Below are positions 9,764-19,163 of a stretch of DNA of 64,000 nucleotides, one piece after another; within the stretch, counting starts at the first letter, position 1, and every line of letters starts with the position of its first letter. The notes under the pieces were generated by a model. The model was given only the letters and a program-made list of their open reading frames with translations. It was not told the DNA's origin and searched no databases. This DNA comes from Acinetobacter sp. NCu2D-2. Its GTDB lineage: Bacteria; Pseudomonadota; Gammaproteobacteria; Pseudomonadales; Moraxellaceae. The stretch spans positions 1,488,001-1,552,000 of the forward strand of contig NZ_CP015594.1 of assembly GCF_001647675.1 (NCBI RefSeq), given 5' to 3'. The translations under genes were made by a program, and so were the position numbers.

Positions 9764-12202
9764 ATGAAGCATCAGTTTAAATTTCATCCTTTAGCGACTG
9801 CAATCTTTACCCTACTCTGCGGTAGCTCGGTATCTGGCTATGCGGCTTCTGACCAATCATCAAATGCCAATGCAGAAAATATAAAAAATAGTATTAATGA
9901 GACCTATCCAGGCGAACAATTCTTTTCACAGTATTATGTCGATAAATCTGCGCCTGAAGCACAGCAACGTCAGGATCAATATTTAAGTTCAGCTTTTTGC
10001 CAAGGTGCGTGGATTACACCAATTCCGCCAACCACTGAAACAATTGATCCGAATGAAGCTACTTCAACAGTTACAGCAGATTATGGTTTGTTTGACCCTA
10101 AAGGCGATTCTTACCTCGAAGGTAATGTCATTTTAGAGCAGCCTGGTCGTCAAATCCGTGCAGATAAAATTACTATCGATCAAACTCAGACTTACGCCAA
10201 AGCCGAAGGTCGTGTGCAACTCGCTCAAGGCGGTTTAATTTCTCAAAGTGATGATATTAACTATAATTTAAAGACCCAAGAAGGCGATCTTTCAAATAGC
10301 TTCTTTATTGCAGAACAACAACATGCGCATGGTCGCGCTGAGAAAATTATTAAGTCTGCAAACAATACAATTAATTTGCAAAAAGCGACCTATACCACCT
10401 GTCCGCCTGAACAAAAACCAGGTTGGAAAATTCAGGCAGATGAAATCAAGCTGAATCAAGATACAGGTCGTGGTGAAACACGTAACACTAAACTTTATGT
10501 AAAAGATGTGCCTGTTCTTGCAGTTCCGTATTTCAATTTTCCTATTGATGATCGACGCACTACAGGTGTCTTGACGCCAAGTTTTGGTTTTACCAATGAT
10601 GGTGGTGTTGAACTCGGTGTACCAGTTTATCTTAATCTTGCACCTAATTATGATGCCACCATTACACCGCGTTATTTAGCGGATCGTGGCTTAATGCTGG
10701 AAGGTGAATTTCGTTATTTAACCAACTTTGGTGCTGGTATTGTTTCAGGCGGATATTTAGCTTCTGACAAAGACTACAATGATGAAGATCGTAAGAGCTT
10801 ACGTTATTTACATAACTGGCAAATCAATGACCAATTCTCGACCAATTTAGAATACAACTACGCCTCAGATAAAGATTACTTTGTTGATTTAGACAATAAT
10901 CCAAACTCCAAGACTGACCTTAACTTACGCCGTGCATGGGAACTCAATTATAAAAATGGGATTCCAGGTTTAAAAGCGCAATTAAGAGTTGAAGACTTCC
11001 AAACACTTGACCCAACTGTATCGGTTGAAAAGCGTCCTTATGCACGTTTGCCACAATTTTTACTAAACTACAAAGTCGGTAACCCGCTCGGCTTCCAGTA
11101 CGAATTTAATAACGATACGGCTTACTTCAAAAAAGATATCGATGCGCTGAATTTACAACCAGGTTCTACTTATGAACCAAGCGGTACCCGTATTTATAAT
11201 GATTTCAGTGTGCGTTATAACCACCGCACACCATGGTCGTTCTTTATTCCTGAAGCAACACTGCGTAATGTAAACACTTTCTATGATCAGGATACGATTG
11301 ACAATACCAGCAATGAAAATCGCTCTATTGTCGTGCCTGAGTTTACTTTAGACATGGGTTTAAACTTTGAAAAACAAGGTCATTTCTTACAAACTCTGAC
11401 CCCTCGTCTATTCTATGCGTACTCAAGTTATAAAGACCAAAGTATGCAGCCAAACTTTGATTCAGCAACTGCATCTATTAATTATGACCAGCTATTTAGT
11501 CCGCGCCGTTTCTATGGCCATGACCGTCTTGAAGACAATAATTTTGCTTCTCTCGGTTTAAGCTATAGTTTATTTGATGACATTGGGCTAGAACGTTTAC
11601 GTGCCAGCATTGGTCAAAGTTATTATTTCTCAGATCGACGCGTTACCCTAAATAGTGATGCAGATCAGTTCGACCGCGAAACAAAGACTGGTCCTGTGAT
11701 TCAGGTATCAAGTCAAATCTCAAATAACGTTAATATTAATTTAAATTCGGCATGGACATCACGTGGCAATAATGCACAACGTGATATACAAGTGTATTAC
11801 ACGGGTGATCAAGGCAATCTTTATAACGTTGGTTACTTCTACCGCAAAGATATTCCAAACCGCCAAGATCGTTATGACCATATCGTCGGTTCATTCATTC
11901 AACCAATTTATAATAACTGGCGTTTGATTGGTCATGCACAATATGATTTAGACAACAGCATCGCACGTGAATACTTACTCGGTGTGAACTATGAATCATG
12001 CTGTTGGGGTGTGTCGGTTTACGGACGCTCTTATTATAATGATTTAGATGATGTAAATTCACCAGACGTTAAACCTAAACGTGCCATTATGGCAGAGGTC
12101 AGCTTAAAAGGTCTGGGTGGCTTCAACAATAAATTGACATCATTACTAGAAAATCGCATCTTAGGCTTTAATAATATTAATCAAACTTGGACTGAACGTT
12201 AA
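9764..12202 (+). CDS. lptD: LPS-assembly outer-membrane protein LptD
   Basis: The 812-residue outer-membrane barrel that inserts LPS into the outer leaflet together with LptE. A signal peptide covers about residues 1-28 (SGYAAS cleavage region), then an LptA-like periplasmic domain (about 100-215) and a long beta-barrel. Cysteines at 79, 213 and the adjacent pair 746-747 (ESCCWG) match the four-cysteine pattern used for the inter-domain disulfides in LptD. The stop codon shares one base with the surA start, and SurA is known to assist LptD folding. It is longer than E. coli LptD (784). Confidence 0.96.
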   Translation: MKHQFKFHPLATAIFTLLCGSSVSGYAASDQSSNANAENIKNSINETYPGEQFFSQYYVDKSAPEAQQRQDQYLSSAFCQGAWITPIPPTTETIDPNEATSTVTADYGLFDPKGDSYLEGNVILEQPGRQIRADKITIDQTQTYAKAEGRVQLAQGGLISQSDDINYNLKTQEGDLSNSFFIAEQQHAHGRAEKIIKSANNTINLQKATYTTCPPEQKPGWKIQADEIKLNQDTGRGETRNTKLYVKDVPVLAVPYFNFPIDDRRTTGVLTPSFGFTNDGGVELGVPVYLNLAPNYDATITPRYLADRGLMLEGEFRYLTNFGAGIVSGGYLASDKDYNDEDRKSLRYLHNWQINDQFSTNLEYNYASDKDYFVDLDNNPNSKTDLNLRRAWELNYKNGIPGLKAQLRVEDFQTLDPTVSVEKRPYARLPQFLLNYKVGNPLGFQYEFNNDTAYFKKDIDALNLQPGSTYEPSGTRIYNDFSVRYNHRTPWSFFIPEATLRNVNTFYDQDTIDNTSNENRSIVVPEFTLDMGLNFEKQGHFLQTLTPRLFYAYSSYKDQSMQPNFDSATASINYDQLFSPRRFYGHDRLEDNNFASLGLSYSLFDDIGLERLRASIGQSYYFSDRRVTLNSDADQFDRETKTGPVIQVSSQISNNVNINLNSAWTSRGNNAQRDIQVYYTGDQGNLYNVGYFYRKDIPNRQDRYDHIVGSFIQPIYNNWRLIGHAQYDLDNSIAREYLLGVNYESCCWGVSVYGRSYYNDLDDVNSPDVKPKRAIMAEVSLKGLGGFNNKLTSLLENRILGFNNINQTWTER

Positions 12203-13509
12203 TGAAGACAATGCAGTTAAAACAATTTTTCAAAGTGACCGCACTTGCGCTGTGCCTTTCTACAGCTTTACCAACTTTCGCTGCAGAAACCAAAGATGAA
12301 GTTGTAGCCGTTGTCGACAATAGCGTTATTTTGCGTAGTGACTTAACGCAAAGTATTGCAGAAATTACACATCAATTCGAAAAATCAAATAAACAGCTTC
12401 CACCTCAACAATATATTGAGCAACAAGCCTTAGAACAACTGATTATTCGTGAAGCACAACTTGAGCAAGTAAAACGCTATAACATCCGCCCTGATGAAAA
12501 TGCCTTAAACGAAGCAGTACTCAAAGTTGCTAAGGATTCAGGTTCAAACTCTTTAGAAGCCTTCCAACAAAAGCTTGATAAAATTGCGCCAAATACTTAT
12601 GCAGGCTTACGTGCACGTATTGCTGAAGATTTAGCGATTAATCGTTTGCGTCAGCAAGTTGTTACCTCTCGGATTAAAATCAGTGATCAAGACGTTAAGA
12701 ACTTTTTAAATACCCCTCAAGGTCAAGCGCTTGTAGGTAATCAAGTTCACGTTTTACATATACGCGTTGCTGGTGAAAATGCCAATCAAGTTGCCAATCA
12801 AGTCAAAACTGAACTTTCAAATAGCAATGACATTCAAGCCATTAGTAAGAAATACAGTGTAAATGGCGTTCAAGTCGATGCAGCAGACATGGGCACTCGT
12901 AGCCTATCTGATGTTCCAGCAGAGCTTGCGGCACGTATTACTACATTACAAGAAGGTCAGACTTCTGAACTGATCGAATCACGTGATGGCGTGCATATAC
13001 TCAAACTTTTAGAACGTAAGAGCACTCAGAAAAAAGCCATCGTGCCGCAATATCAAACTCGTCATATCTTGATTCAGCCTTCTGAAGTGATTTCTCAAGA
13101 CAATGCTAAGCAGATGATTAACAGCTTGCATACCCGTCTTAAAAATGGTGAAGACTTTGCAGTTTTAGCTGCGACCTTCTCTAATGATCCAGGTTCAGCA
13201 CGTGATAGTGGTAGCTTAGGTTGGGTAAGTCCAGGTGTAATGGTACCTGAGTTTGAAGCAGTGATGAAAAGCACACCGAAAGGACAAATCAGTGAGCCAT
13301 TCCAAACACAATTTGGCTGGCACATCCTTCAAGTCACTGATACCCGTGATCAAGATATGACAGCTGAATATCAAGAACGTATGGCACGTCAGTTACTAGG
13401 TGAACGTCAGTTTGATGCAGAGTTAGATAGCTGGTTACGTGAAACACGTAATAATGCTTTTGTGGAAATCAAAGACCCACAACTGGATCGCAAACAAAAT
13501 AAATCCTAA
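12202..13509 (+). CDS. surA: periplasmic peptidyl-prolyl isomerase/chaperone SurA
   Basis: A 435-residue outer-membrane-protein chaperone. The signal peptide covers about residues 1-28 (ending TFAAE), followed by the SurA N-terminal chaperone domain and two parvulin domains, roughly 175-272 and 286-385; the second carries RHILIQ and the GSLGWVSPGVMVPEFE block. Translation starts at the last base of the lptD stop, so the pair is coupled. A hairpin terminator follows 7 nt after the stop. Confidence 0.96.
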   Translation: MKTMQLKQFFKVTALALCLSTALPTFAAETKDEVVAVVDNSVILRSDLTQSIAEITHQFEKSNKQLPPQQYIEQQALEQLIIREAQLEQVKRYNIRPDENALNEAVLKVAKDSGSNSLEAFQQKLDKIAPNTYAGLRARIAEDLAINRLRQQVVTSRIKISDQDVKNFLNTPQGQALVGNQVHVLHIRVAGENANQVANQVKTELSNSNDIQAISKKYSVNGVQVDAADMGTRSLSDVPAELAARITTLQEGQTSELIESRDGVHILKLLERKSTQKKAIVPQYQTRHILIQPSEVISQDNAKQMINSLHTRLKNGEDFAVLAATFSNDPGSARDSGSLGWVSPGVMVPEFEAVMKSTPKGQISEPFQTQFGWHILQVTDTRDQDMTAEYQERMARQLLGERQFDAELDSWLRETRNNAFVEIKDPQLDRKQNKS

Positions 13510-13516
13510 TACCATA

Positions 13517-13546
13517 AAAGAAACCAGCCTTGCGCTGGTTTCTTTT
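13517..13546 (+). terminator. Rho-independent terminator after lptD-surA
   Basis: A 12-bp stem (AAAGAAACCAGC paired with GCTGGTTTCTTT) is followed by a short U-run, 7 nt downstream of the surA stop. Confidence 0.85.
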
Positions 13547-13563
13547 TAAAACATAATAGATAT

Positions 13564-13593
13564 AAAAAAACCTCTCAAATGAGAGGTTTTTTT
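13564..13593 (-). terminator. Rho-independent terminator after hfq
   Basis: A perfect stem of seven A/T pairs plus CCTCTC/GAGAGG with an AAAT loop. On the minus strand it ends in a run of seven U, 14 nt beyond the hfq stop. The symmetry lets it work in both directions, so it also backs up the surA terminator. Confidence 0.85.
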
Positions 13594-13606
13594 ATTGTCG
13601 ATTCAA

Positions 13607-14110
13607 TTAACGATTGTTTTCGTCTTCTGAAGAATCTTCAAATTTTGCGTCGCCATCAAAGCCAGCACCTTGACCACCGAAGCCGCCTTGTGCACCGAAG
13701 CCACCTTGACCACCGAAGCCACCTTGACCACCGAAGCCACCTTGACCACCGAAGCCACCTTGACCACCGAAGCCACCTTGACCACCGAAGCCACCTTGAC
13801 CACCGAAGCCAGCAGGTTGACCGCCAAAACCAGGTTGACCGCCAAAGCCAGCAGGTTGACCGCCGAAGCCAGCACCTTGAGGACCAGCAGGCGCACCAGC
13901 AGGACGTGGGTTACGTGCAGGAACAACTGTAGAAATCGCGTGTTTGTAAACCATTTGGCTTACTGTATTTTTTAATAAAACAACGTATTGGTCGAAAGAT
14001 TCAATGTGACCTTGTAATTTAATACCGTTAACGAGGAAGATAGAAACAGGAATACGTTCCTTACGAAGAGAATTCAAGAACGGATCTTGTAAAGTTTGAC
14101 CTTTAGACAT
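13607..14110 (-). CDS. hfq: RNA chaperone Hfq with long glycine-rich C-terminal tail
   Basis: Hfq is the hexameric Sm-like ring that pairs small RNAs with mRNAs. The Sm core is at residues 1-66, with [21 protein letters not shown] (Sm1) and [10 protein letters not shown] (Sm2). E. coli Hfq has 102 residues; this protein has 167. Residues 67-152 are almost only Gly, Phe, Gln, Pro and Ala in FGGQPAG and FGGQGG units, and the end is acidic ([11 protein letters not shown]). Such tails are known in Acinetobacter and relatives. It follows miaA in the tsaE-mutL-miaA-hfq block, with 92 nt between them that could hold a separate promoter. Confidence 0.96.
   Translation of the reverse strand: MSKGQTLQDPFLNSLRKERIPVSIFLVNGIKLQGHIESFDQYVVLLKNTVSQMVYKHAISTVVPARNPRPAGAPAGPQGAGFGGQPAGFGGQPGFGGQPAGFGGQGGFGGQGGFGGQGGFGGQGGFGGQGGFGGQGGFGAQGGFGGQGAGFDGDAKFEDSSEDENNR
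13700..13807 (-). repeat. Six perfect 18-bp tandem repeats inside hfq
   Basis: The 18-bp unit (GCCACCTTGACCACCGAA on the plus strand) occurs six times in succession without a mismatch, encoding FGGQGG. Degenerate copies flank it on both sides. Because the unit is a multiple of 3, slippage would change tail length without a frameshift. Confidence 0.97.
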
Positions 14111-14202
14111 GTTATAACTCCAAAAAATTTAAAAAATCAGCGCAAAAACTATCTTTATTTTTCAATTAAAATTTATAAAAAAGATAGTCCCTAAATTTTG
14201 CT

Positions 14203-15147
14203 TTATCCGTGACAGTTTCGCAAGTCTTCTTGAGCCTGCTGAGTGGTTAAATATGTAGTAAATTTATGCTTTTCTTGCAAAGATCTTAACCACGTATATT
14301 GACGTTTTGCAAGTTGTCGTGTTGCAAAGAGTGCCTTGTCCTCCATTTCACGTTGCTTTTCACTACTTCCGTCACTATTTTTTAGAAAATCTATCGCTTG
14401 GCGATAACCAACTGAACGCATGGAAGGTAAATTTTCATCAAAATCGTATTTTTTCATTAAAGATTTTACTTCATCCAAAAATCCGATTTTCCACATAATT
14501 TCCAGTCGTTTTTCGATGCGCTTATGCAATTCTACACGATCAGGCATCAGTGCATAATTATGAAAACTGTAACGATATGGTAAATTTTTAGGTTGTTCTG
14601 CTTGCAGCTTGCTAATCGGTTGACCTGTGACTTTAAATACTTCTAAAGCACGTATAATGCGTTGCTTATCGCTGACTTTAAACTTAGCCCCTGCAACTGG
14701 ATCGACCTTACATAATTCAGCGTATACCGCTTCCCATCCTTCCTGCTCGCCTTTGGCTTCAATTTCAGCTCGGATGGCATAATCTGCATTCGGTAAATTA
14801 TCTGCCAACCCTTCTAATAAAGCTTTGAAATACAGCATGGTTCCACCGACTAAAATCGGGGTTTTACCACGTGCATGGATATCATCAATTAAACGTGTCG
14901 CATCATCAACAAAATTAGCCGCTGAATACACTTCTAGCGGACTGATAATATCAATCAAATGATGCGGATATTGGATAAGTTCTTCTTTGCTTGGCTTCGC
15001 AGTACCAATATCCATTTCACGATAAACCAGGGCAGAATCGACTGAAATCAGTTCAAAATTTCCTTGCTCATAAAGCTCACATGCCAAAGCGGTTTTACCA
15101 CTTGCAGTAGGTCCCATTAAATTGATGACCGGCAATTGATTTGACAT
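14203..15147 (-). CDS. miaA: tRNA dimethylallyltransferase MiaA
   Basis: It adds the isopentenyl group to A37 of tRNAs reading UNN codons. The 314-residue protein has the P-loop GPTASGKT near residue 10, [16 protein letters not shown] shortly after, and the tRNA-binding [11 protein letters not shown] segment near the C-terminus. ATG 15147 is preferred over an in-frame TTG at 15153; it is preceded by a GAGGAG purine stretch inside the end of mutL. The gene begins 6 nt after the mutL stop. Confidence 0.95.
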   Translation of the reverse strand: MSNQLPVINLMGPTASGKTALACELYEQGNFELISVDSALVYREMDIGTAKPSKEELIQYPHHLIDIISPLEVYSAANFVDDATRLIDDIHARGKTPILVGGTMLYFKALLEGLADNLPNADYAIRAEIEAKGEQEGWEAVYAELCKVDPVAGAKFKVSDKQRIIRALEVFKVTGQPISKLQAEQPKNLPYRYSFHNYALMPDRVELHKRIEKRLEIMWKIGFLDEVKSLMKKYDFDENLPSMRSVGYRQAIDFLKNSDGSSEKQREMEDKALFATRQLAKRQYTWLRSLQEKHKFTTYLTTQQAQEDLRNCHG

Positions 15148-15153
15148 GTACAA

Positions 15154-17103
15154 CTACTCTCCTCGAGCAAAAAGTTTATCTAATTGTGACAATGGAAATG
15201 CACGCCAGGTTGGACGTCCATGGTTACATTGGCTGGCAAATTCGGTTTGTTCCATTTGACGCAATAATGCATTCATCTCGGACAGACTCAGCATACGGTG
15301 TGCACGTACAGCACCATGACATGCCATTCCAGCAAGGATTTGGTCACGCTTTTGTAGCAATGCTTGTGCTTGATCGTTTGGATCTAAATCATCGAGCAAT
15401 TCAGGTACTAATTTTTCTAAATCTGCCTTATGTAAAATGGCAGGAACACCACGGACAATCACTTGATCATCGCCATATTGGTCGATTTCAAGCCCTAGTC
15501 GTGCCAACTGTTCTTTTAAATCATCCACCCGTGTTGCTTGCATACGGCTGATATTAATAACTTTTGGAATCAGCAACTGCTGTGATATCCAAAAATCAGG
15601 CTTATCCCAAGCATTTTTCATTTGTTGTAATAAAATCCGCTCATGGGCTGCATGCATATCAACTATGATTAAACCTTCAGTATTTTGCGCAAGAATATAA
15701 ATCCCGTGTAGCTGCGCAATGGCAATACCCAAAGGGTGTTCATCTACTTTAGCGTTGAGGTGCGCTTGGAAAGACTGTTCAGGTGTTTGTATAGGCTCAG
15801 GCTGACGCAGTGGTGCAAGATAGCTCTGTAGAGCACTATTTAGTTGCTGTGAGCCAGCTTGCGTGTAATCCTTCGCGTATTGCACAGTTTGTGGACGTGC
15901 ACTTTCGAAATCTGTCAGCACATCAATATATTCATCCACCTTAGGTGCAAGATGAGATGCTGTATTTGAGACAGGTGTTGCCGCTTGATGTAAGTTAAAT
16001 TGCTCTTGATAGCGCGGCTGAACAATCACAGGCTCATTCACATCTGTTTTCATTGCTTCCGCAAGATCTGCTGAAGCAGTTTGAAATTGCGACAACGTTT
16101 CTTTTGCGAAATGTCTGACAAATTCGTGGACTTCACGCTGATTTAAAAAACGAATCTCATGTTTAGTCGGATGCACATTAACATCGACATTTTCAGGATC
16201 GACTTCCAAAAACAATAAATAGGCAGGATGTTGATGCCCATGCAAAATCCCATCATAAGCCATGCGTAATGCATGTGAGATGGTTTTATCCTTAACAATA
16301 CGACCATTCACATACACATATTGTAAATCGGCTTGTGATCGAGCATCCGAAGGATGTCCAAGCCAACCTGACAGTCGCATGCTGATACTGTCTGCATCAA
16401 TCCAATAGGCATTTTCAGTAAACTGGCGACCTAATAATTGTTGTACACGTTGAAAACGTAGCGCACCACTATCGGCAACAGGTAAATTTAATTTGATCGA
16501 TTCATTGTGTTCAAGAACGAAACGAATATCAAAATGCGTCAAAGCTAAACGGCGAACAATTTCTTCAATATGACCAAACTCAGTGCCCGGCTTTTTAAGG
16601 AATTTACGTCGTGCTGGAACATTGAAAAACAAATCCTGCACACGAATGGTTGTCCCTTTTGCAGCCGCGACTGCCTGAATTTCTTGATGATCAAATGCGG
16701 TACCATTAACTTCAACTTGATATCCGACACCTTCATCATCTTGTGAACTTGATATTGTTAACCGTGATACCGCTGCAATCGACGCCAATGCTTCACCGCG
16801 GAAACCCAAACTGGTAATCGCGTGTAATTCTTCTGCAGTTTGAATCTTGCTGGTCGCATGACGCATGACTGCTAAAGATAAATCTTCGGGATGGATTCCG
16901 CGACCATTGTCAATAATTTCAATTAAGGTACTACCGCCTTGCTCAATACGAATAATCAGCTCAGTGGCGCCCGCATCAATTGAATTTTCAAGTAATTCTT
17001 TCACTACAGATGCAGGGCGTTCAATCACCTCACCCGCAGCAATTTGGTTTGCAAGTGCAGGATCAAGTGAACGAATACGGCGTACGCTTAAATCATTAAC
17101 CAT
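15154..17103 (-). CDS. mutL: DNA mismatch repair protein MutL
   Basis: MutL links MutS mismatch recognition to strand removal. The 649-residue protein has GHKL ATPase motifs ELLENSIDAGAT (36-47), DNGRGIHPED (65-74) and GFRGEAL (100-106). A linker of about 120 residues is followed by the C-terminal dimerisation/endonuclease domain, with DMHAAHERILLQ at 482-493, ACHGAVR at 594-600 and CNHGRP at 626-631. The metal-binding motif normally reads DQHA-x2-E-x4-E; here the last Glu is Gln493. tsaE overlaps the start by 8 nt. The amiB gene often found between tsaE and mutL is absent. Confidence 0.95.
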   Translation of the reverse strand: MVNDLSVRRIRSLDPALANQIAAGEVIERPASVVKELLENSIDAGATELIIRIEQGGSTLIEIIDNGRGIHPEDLSLAVMRHATSKIQTAEELHAITSLGFRGEALASIAAVSRLTISSSQDDEGVGYQVEVNGTAFDHQEIQAVAAAKGTTIRVQDLFFNVPARRKFLKKPGTEFGHIEEIVRRLALTHFDIRFVLEHNESIKLNLPVADSGALRFQRVQQLLGRQFTENAYWIDADSISMRLSGWLGHPSDARSQADLQYVYVNGRIVKDKTISHALRMAYDGILHGHQHPAYLLFLEVDPENVDVNVHPTKHEIRFLNQREVHEFVRHFAKETLSQFQTASADLAEAMKTDVNEPVIVQPRYQEQFNLHQAATPVSNTASHLAPKVDEYIDVLTDFESARPQTVQYAKDYTQAGSQQLNSALQSYLAPLRQPEPIQTPEQSFQAHLNAKVDEHPLGIAIAQLHGIYILAQNTEGLIIVDMHAAHERILLQQMKNAWDKPDFWISQQLLIPKVINISRMQATRVDDLKEQLARLGLEIDQYGDDQVIVRGVPAILHKADLEKLVPELLDDLDPNDQAQALLQKRDQILAGMACHGAVRAHRMLSLSEMNALLRQMEQTEFASQCNHGRPTWRAFPLSQLDKLFARGE

Positions 17104-17572
17104 GAGGGTAATGTGACTCCAAAGCCTGTTTTAATATTTCATTATTTGATGTTAATGTCGCTGTACGAGTTAGCTCATCTTCTGATTTTAGAATTTCAAT
17201 AATCAGATCAGCTTGTGGAATTTCTTCACCGCCTTTTGATGGCCATTCAAACAAAAATAAAGCATTTGGTGTTTCAAGATAGTCACGAATACCCATCAGT
17301 TCGAGTTCATACGGGTCGTTTAAACGGTATAAATCGAAATGGAAAATGTCCTGACCTTTAAGATTATAAGGTTCTACAATGGTATAGGTTGGGCTTTTTA
17401 CCGCACCTTGATGTCCCAAATTTTGCAGGTAATAACGCGTAAGTGTAGTTTTGCCTGCACCTAAATCACCAATCAAATAGACCACACCCGTGTTAAAACT
17501 TTGCGCCAGTACTTGGGCTAAAGCTTGGGTATCATCCTCATTGTTTAAAGTAATATTAAATGAATAAGACAT
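17096..17572 (-). CDS. tsaE: tRNA threonylcarbamoyladenosine biosynthesis ATPase TsaE
   Basis: A 158-residue P-loop ATPase needed with TsaB, TsaC and TsaD for the t6A37 modification. The P-loop GDLGAGKTTLTR lies near residue 35, and SPTYTIVEPY and HFDLYRL follow, all typical of TsaE. ATG 17572 (MSYSFN) is preferred over the upstream TTG at 17593. It overlaps mutL by 8 nt and is first in the tsaE-mutL-miaA-hfq run, so two tRNA-modification genes for position 37 flank a repair gene. Confidence 0.93.
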   Translation of the reverse strand: MSYSFNITLNNEDDTQALAQVLAQSFNTGVVYLIGDLGAGKTTLTRYYLQNLGHQGAVKSPTYTIVEPYNLKGQDIFHFDLYRLNDPYELELMGIRDYLETPNALFLFEWPSKGGEEIPQADLIIEILKSEDELTRTATLTSNNEILKQALESHYPHG

Positions 17573-17697
17573 ATGACTCACGACGTGATGCAAAAGAACA
17601 ATTATGATAGCATCGCAGCGCTTTAAAAGCCCATTCTGATCATTCAGAAAATGTATTTTTTCAGCACATCTGTTTAAGCTTTGAGTTTCAATTCATC

Positions 17698-18606
17698 ATG
17701 ACATCAACTTCCGATTTTATTCCCCCTATGCTCGATGGCGTTACCGCCAGTAAAGTTTTCTTAAAATCAGTTGATCCTTTACCACAAACCATTTTTGATT
17801 ATTTGTGTGCTGAGTTTCCTCACATTTCACATACTGAATGGACATCACGTTTTGAACAAGGTTTAGTCTATGATGCATTGGGCAATAAGTTGAATCAATC
17901 AAGTTCGTACCAAGCCAATACGCATTGTTTTTACTATCGCTTTCTTGAACATGAAATACATGTGCCATTTGAACATCAGATTTTATTTGAAAATGAACAT
18001 TTGCTCGTGGTTGATAAACCGCACTTTCTAACAATGTCACCTACCGGTCAATATGTTCAAGAAACACTTTTAGTACGTTTGAAAAAACAGATGGGTAACC
18101 CTGATCTAACCCCCATTCATCGCTTAGATCGTGAAACAGCAGGAATTGTGCTTTTCTCAAAAACACTTGAGTCACGTGGTGCATATCAACAAATGTTTGC
18201 CAATAGGCATGTACAGAAGACGTATCATGCAATTGCAGCTTTCAAGCCTGAGCTTAAACTCCCCTTTACTACACGTTTAAGAATGGAAAAAGGCCATCCT
18301 TTTTACACCATGCAAGTGATCTCGGGCGAACCAAATAGTGAAACACTAATTAGCTTGCTTGAGCATAAAGATTCGCGTGCAAAGTATGTACTACAACCTC
18401 ATACAGGTAAGCAGCATCAGCTCCGCGTGCATTTAAATTATTTGGGTATTCCCATCGAAAATGATCCATTTTATCCAGTAGTCGCGCATAAAGCAGATGA
18501 TGATTTTTCTGCACCTTTACAATTACTCGCTAAAGAAATCGAGTTTATCGACCCGATGACACAACAACCGATGCATTTTGTGTCGGAATTTGAATTGACA
18601 CTGTAA
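17698..18606 (+). CDS. RluA-family RNA pseudouridine synthase
   Basis: A 302-residue protein with the RluA-family catalytic motif HRLDRETAGIVLF (catalytic Asp in RLD) near the middle, preceded by LLVVDKPHFLTMSP and followed by QLRVHLNYLGIPIENDPFY. These place it among RluA-type 23S rRNA/tRNA synthases, but the exact target cannot be read from the sequence. The N-terminal 90 residues resemble a degenerate S4-like region. It is transcribed alone, diverging from tsaE. Confidence 0.88.
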   Translation: MTSTSDFIPPMLDGVTASKVFLKSVDPLPQTIFDYLCAEFPHISHTEWTSRFEQGLVYDALGNKLNQSSSYQANTHCFYYRFLEHEIHVPFEHQILFENEHLLVVDKPHFLTMSPTGQYVQETLLVRLKKQMGNPDLTPIHRLDRETAGIVLFSKTLESRGAYQQMFANRHVQKTYHAIAAFKPELKLPFTTRLRMEKGHPFYTMQVISGEPNSETLISLLEHKDSRAKYVLQPHTGKQHQLRVHLNYLGIPIENDPFYPVVAHKADDDFSAPLQLLAKEIEFIDPMTQQPMHFVSEFELTL

Positions 18607-18656
18607 TGGGCTTGTCATTACGCTTTATTTTTGTATTTCCATCTCTTATGCATTGA

Positions 18657-18680
18657 ATTCTAATCACAATAGATTAGAAT
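18657..18680. promoter_or_regulatory. Operator-like palindrome upstream of the RelB/DinJ-like gene
   Basis: A perfect 9-bp inverted repeat, ATTCTAATC and GATTAGAAT with a 6-nt centre, is flanked by a further matching GCATT/AATGC pair (18650-18654 and 18682-18686). It ends 40 nt before the start of the antitoxin-like gene and has no U-run, so an operator is likelier than a terminator. Autoregulation through such palindromes is usual for ribbon-helix-helix antitoxins. Confidence 0.5.
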
Positions 18681-18720
18681 AAATGCGAAAAGTTAAGTAA
18701 TTTAAAGCTTTGAAAATATT

Positions 18721-19068
18721 ATGAGAAAAACTGAAGTCTATCAAATTCGCCTGGATTCCCAAGAAAAGAAACAGGCATTTGCAGTATTTAAGCAATTGGG
18801 GATCACACCAGCACAAGCGGTGCGACTGTTCTTTAAGCAAGTGGTTTTGACTAAATCAATCCCCTTCTCGATTGAAAATCAAAATATCAACTTAGAGCAA
18901 TTGATTAAACTGCGTAAGTTAAAGCAAAACGAAGTGAAACATGCCAATTCGTTGGGGCTAGTCGCTAATCAATCTGAACAAGCAGATTTAGACTTGCAAA
19001 CTGAAGATGATGATTTTGATTTGTTTGAAGAACTAAATGCCATTCTAGGTGAAAGTGATAAAACCTAA
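18721..19068 (+). CDS. RelB/DinJ-family antitoxin-like protein without an obvious toxin
   Basis: A 115-residue protein. Residues 1-45 (TEVYQIRLDSQEKKQAFAVF, then QLGITPAQAVRLFFKQVVL) match the ribbon-helix-helix N-terminus of RelB/DinJ antitoxins, which bind DNA and neutralise an mRNA-cleaving toxin. DinJ has about 86 residues; this protein has a longer, strongly acidic end (DLQTEDDDFDLFEE). No RelE/YafQ-like gene follows: the next gene is a GNAT acetyltransferase 95 nt downstream. It may be an orphan regulator, an antitoxin whose toxin was lost, or the partner of an unrecognised toxin. An operator-like palindrome lies just upstream. Confidence 0.72.
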   Translation: MRKTEVYQIRLDSQEKKQAFAVFKQLGITPAQAVRLFFKQVVLTKSIPFSIENQNINLEQLIKLRKLKQNEVKHANSLGLVANQSEQADLDLQTEDDDFDLFEELNAILGESDKT

Positions 19069-19163
19069 TCCTGTAGCATTTTCAAACAATTTCTCACGCA
19101 ATTGCACAGCTAACTTAGTTATGCTTCATGCTAAAACCATAAAAACAATGCATGGAGTATTCA

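Noticed and set aside
13700..13807. CRISPR-like regularly spaced repeats
   Set aside because: The copies are directly adjacent with no spacers, and they lie inside a coding frame.
13579..13975. Three overlapping open frames with repetitive translations (on both strands) over hfq
   Set aside because: They arise from the 18-bp tandem repeat, which is free of stops in all frames; hfq is the real gene.
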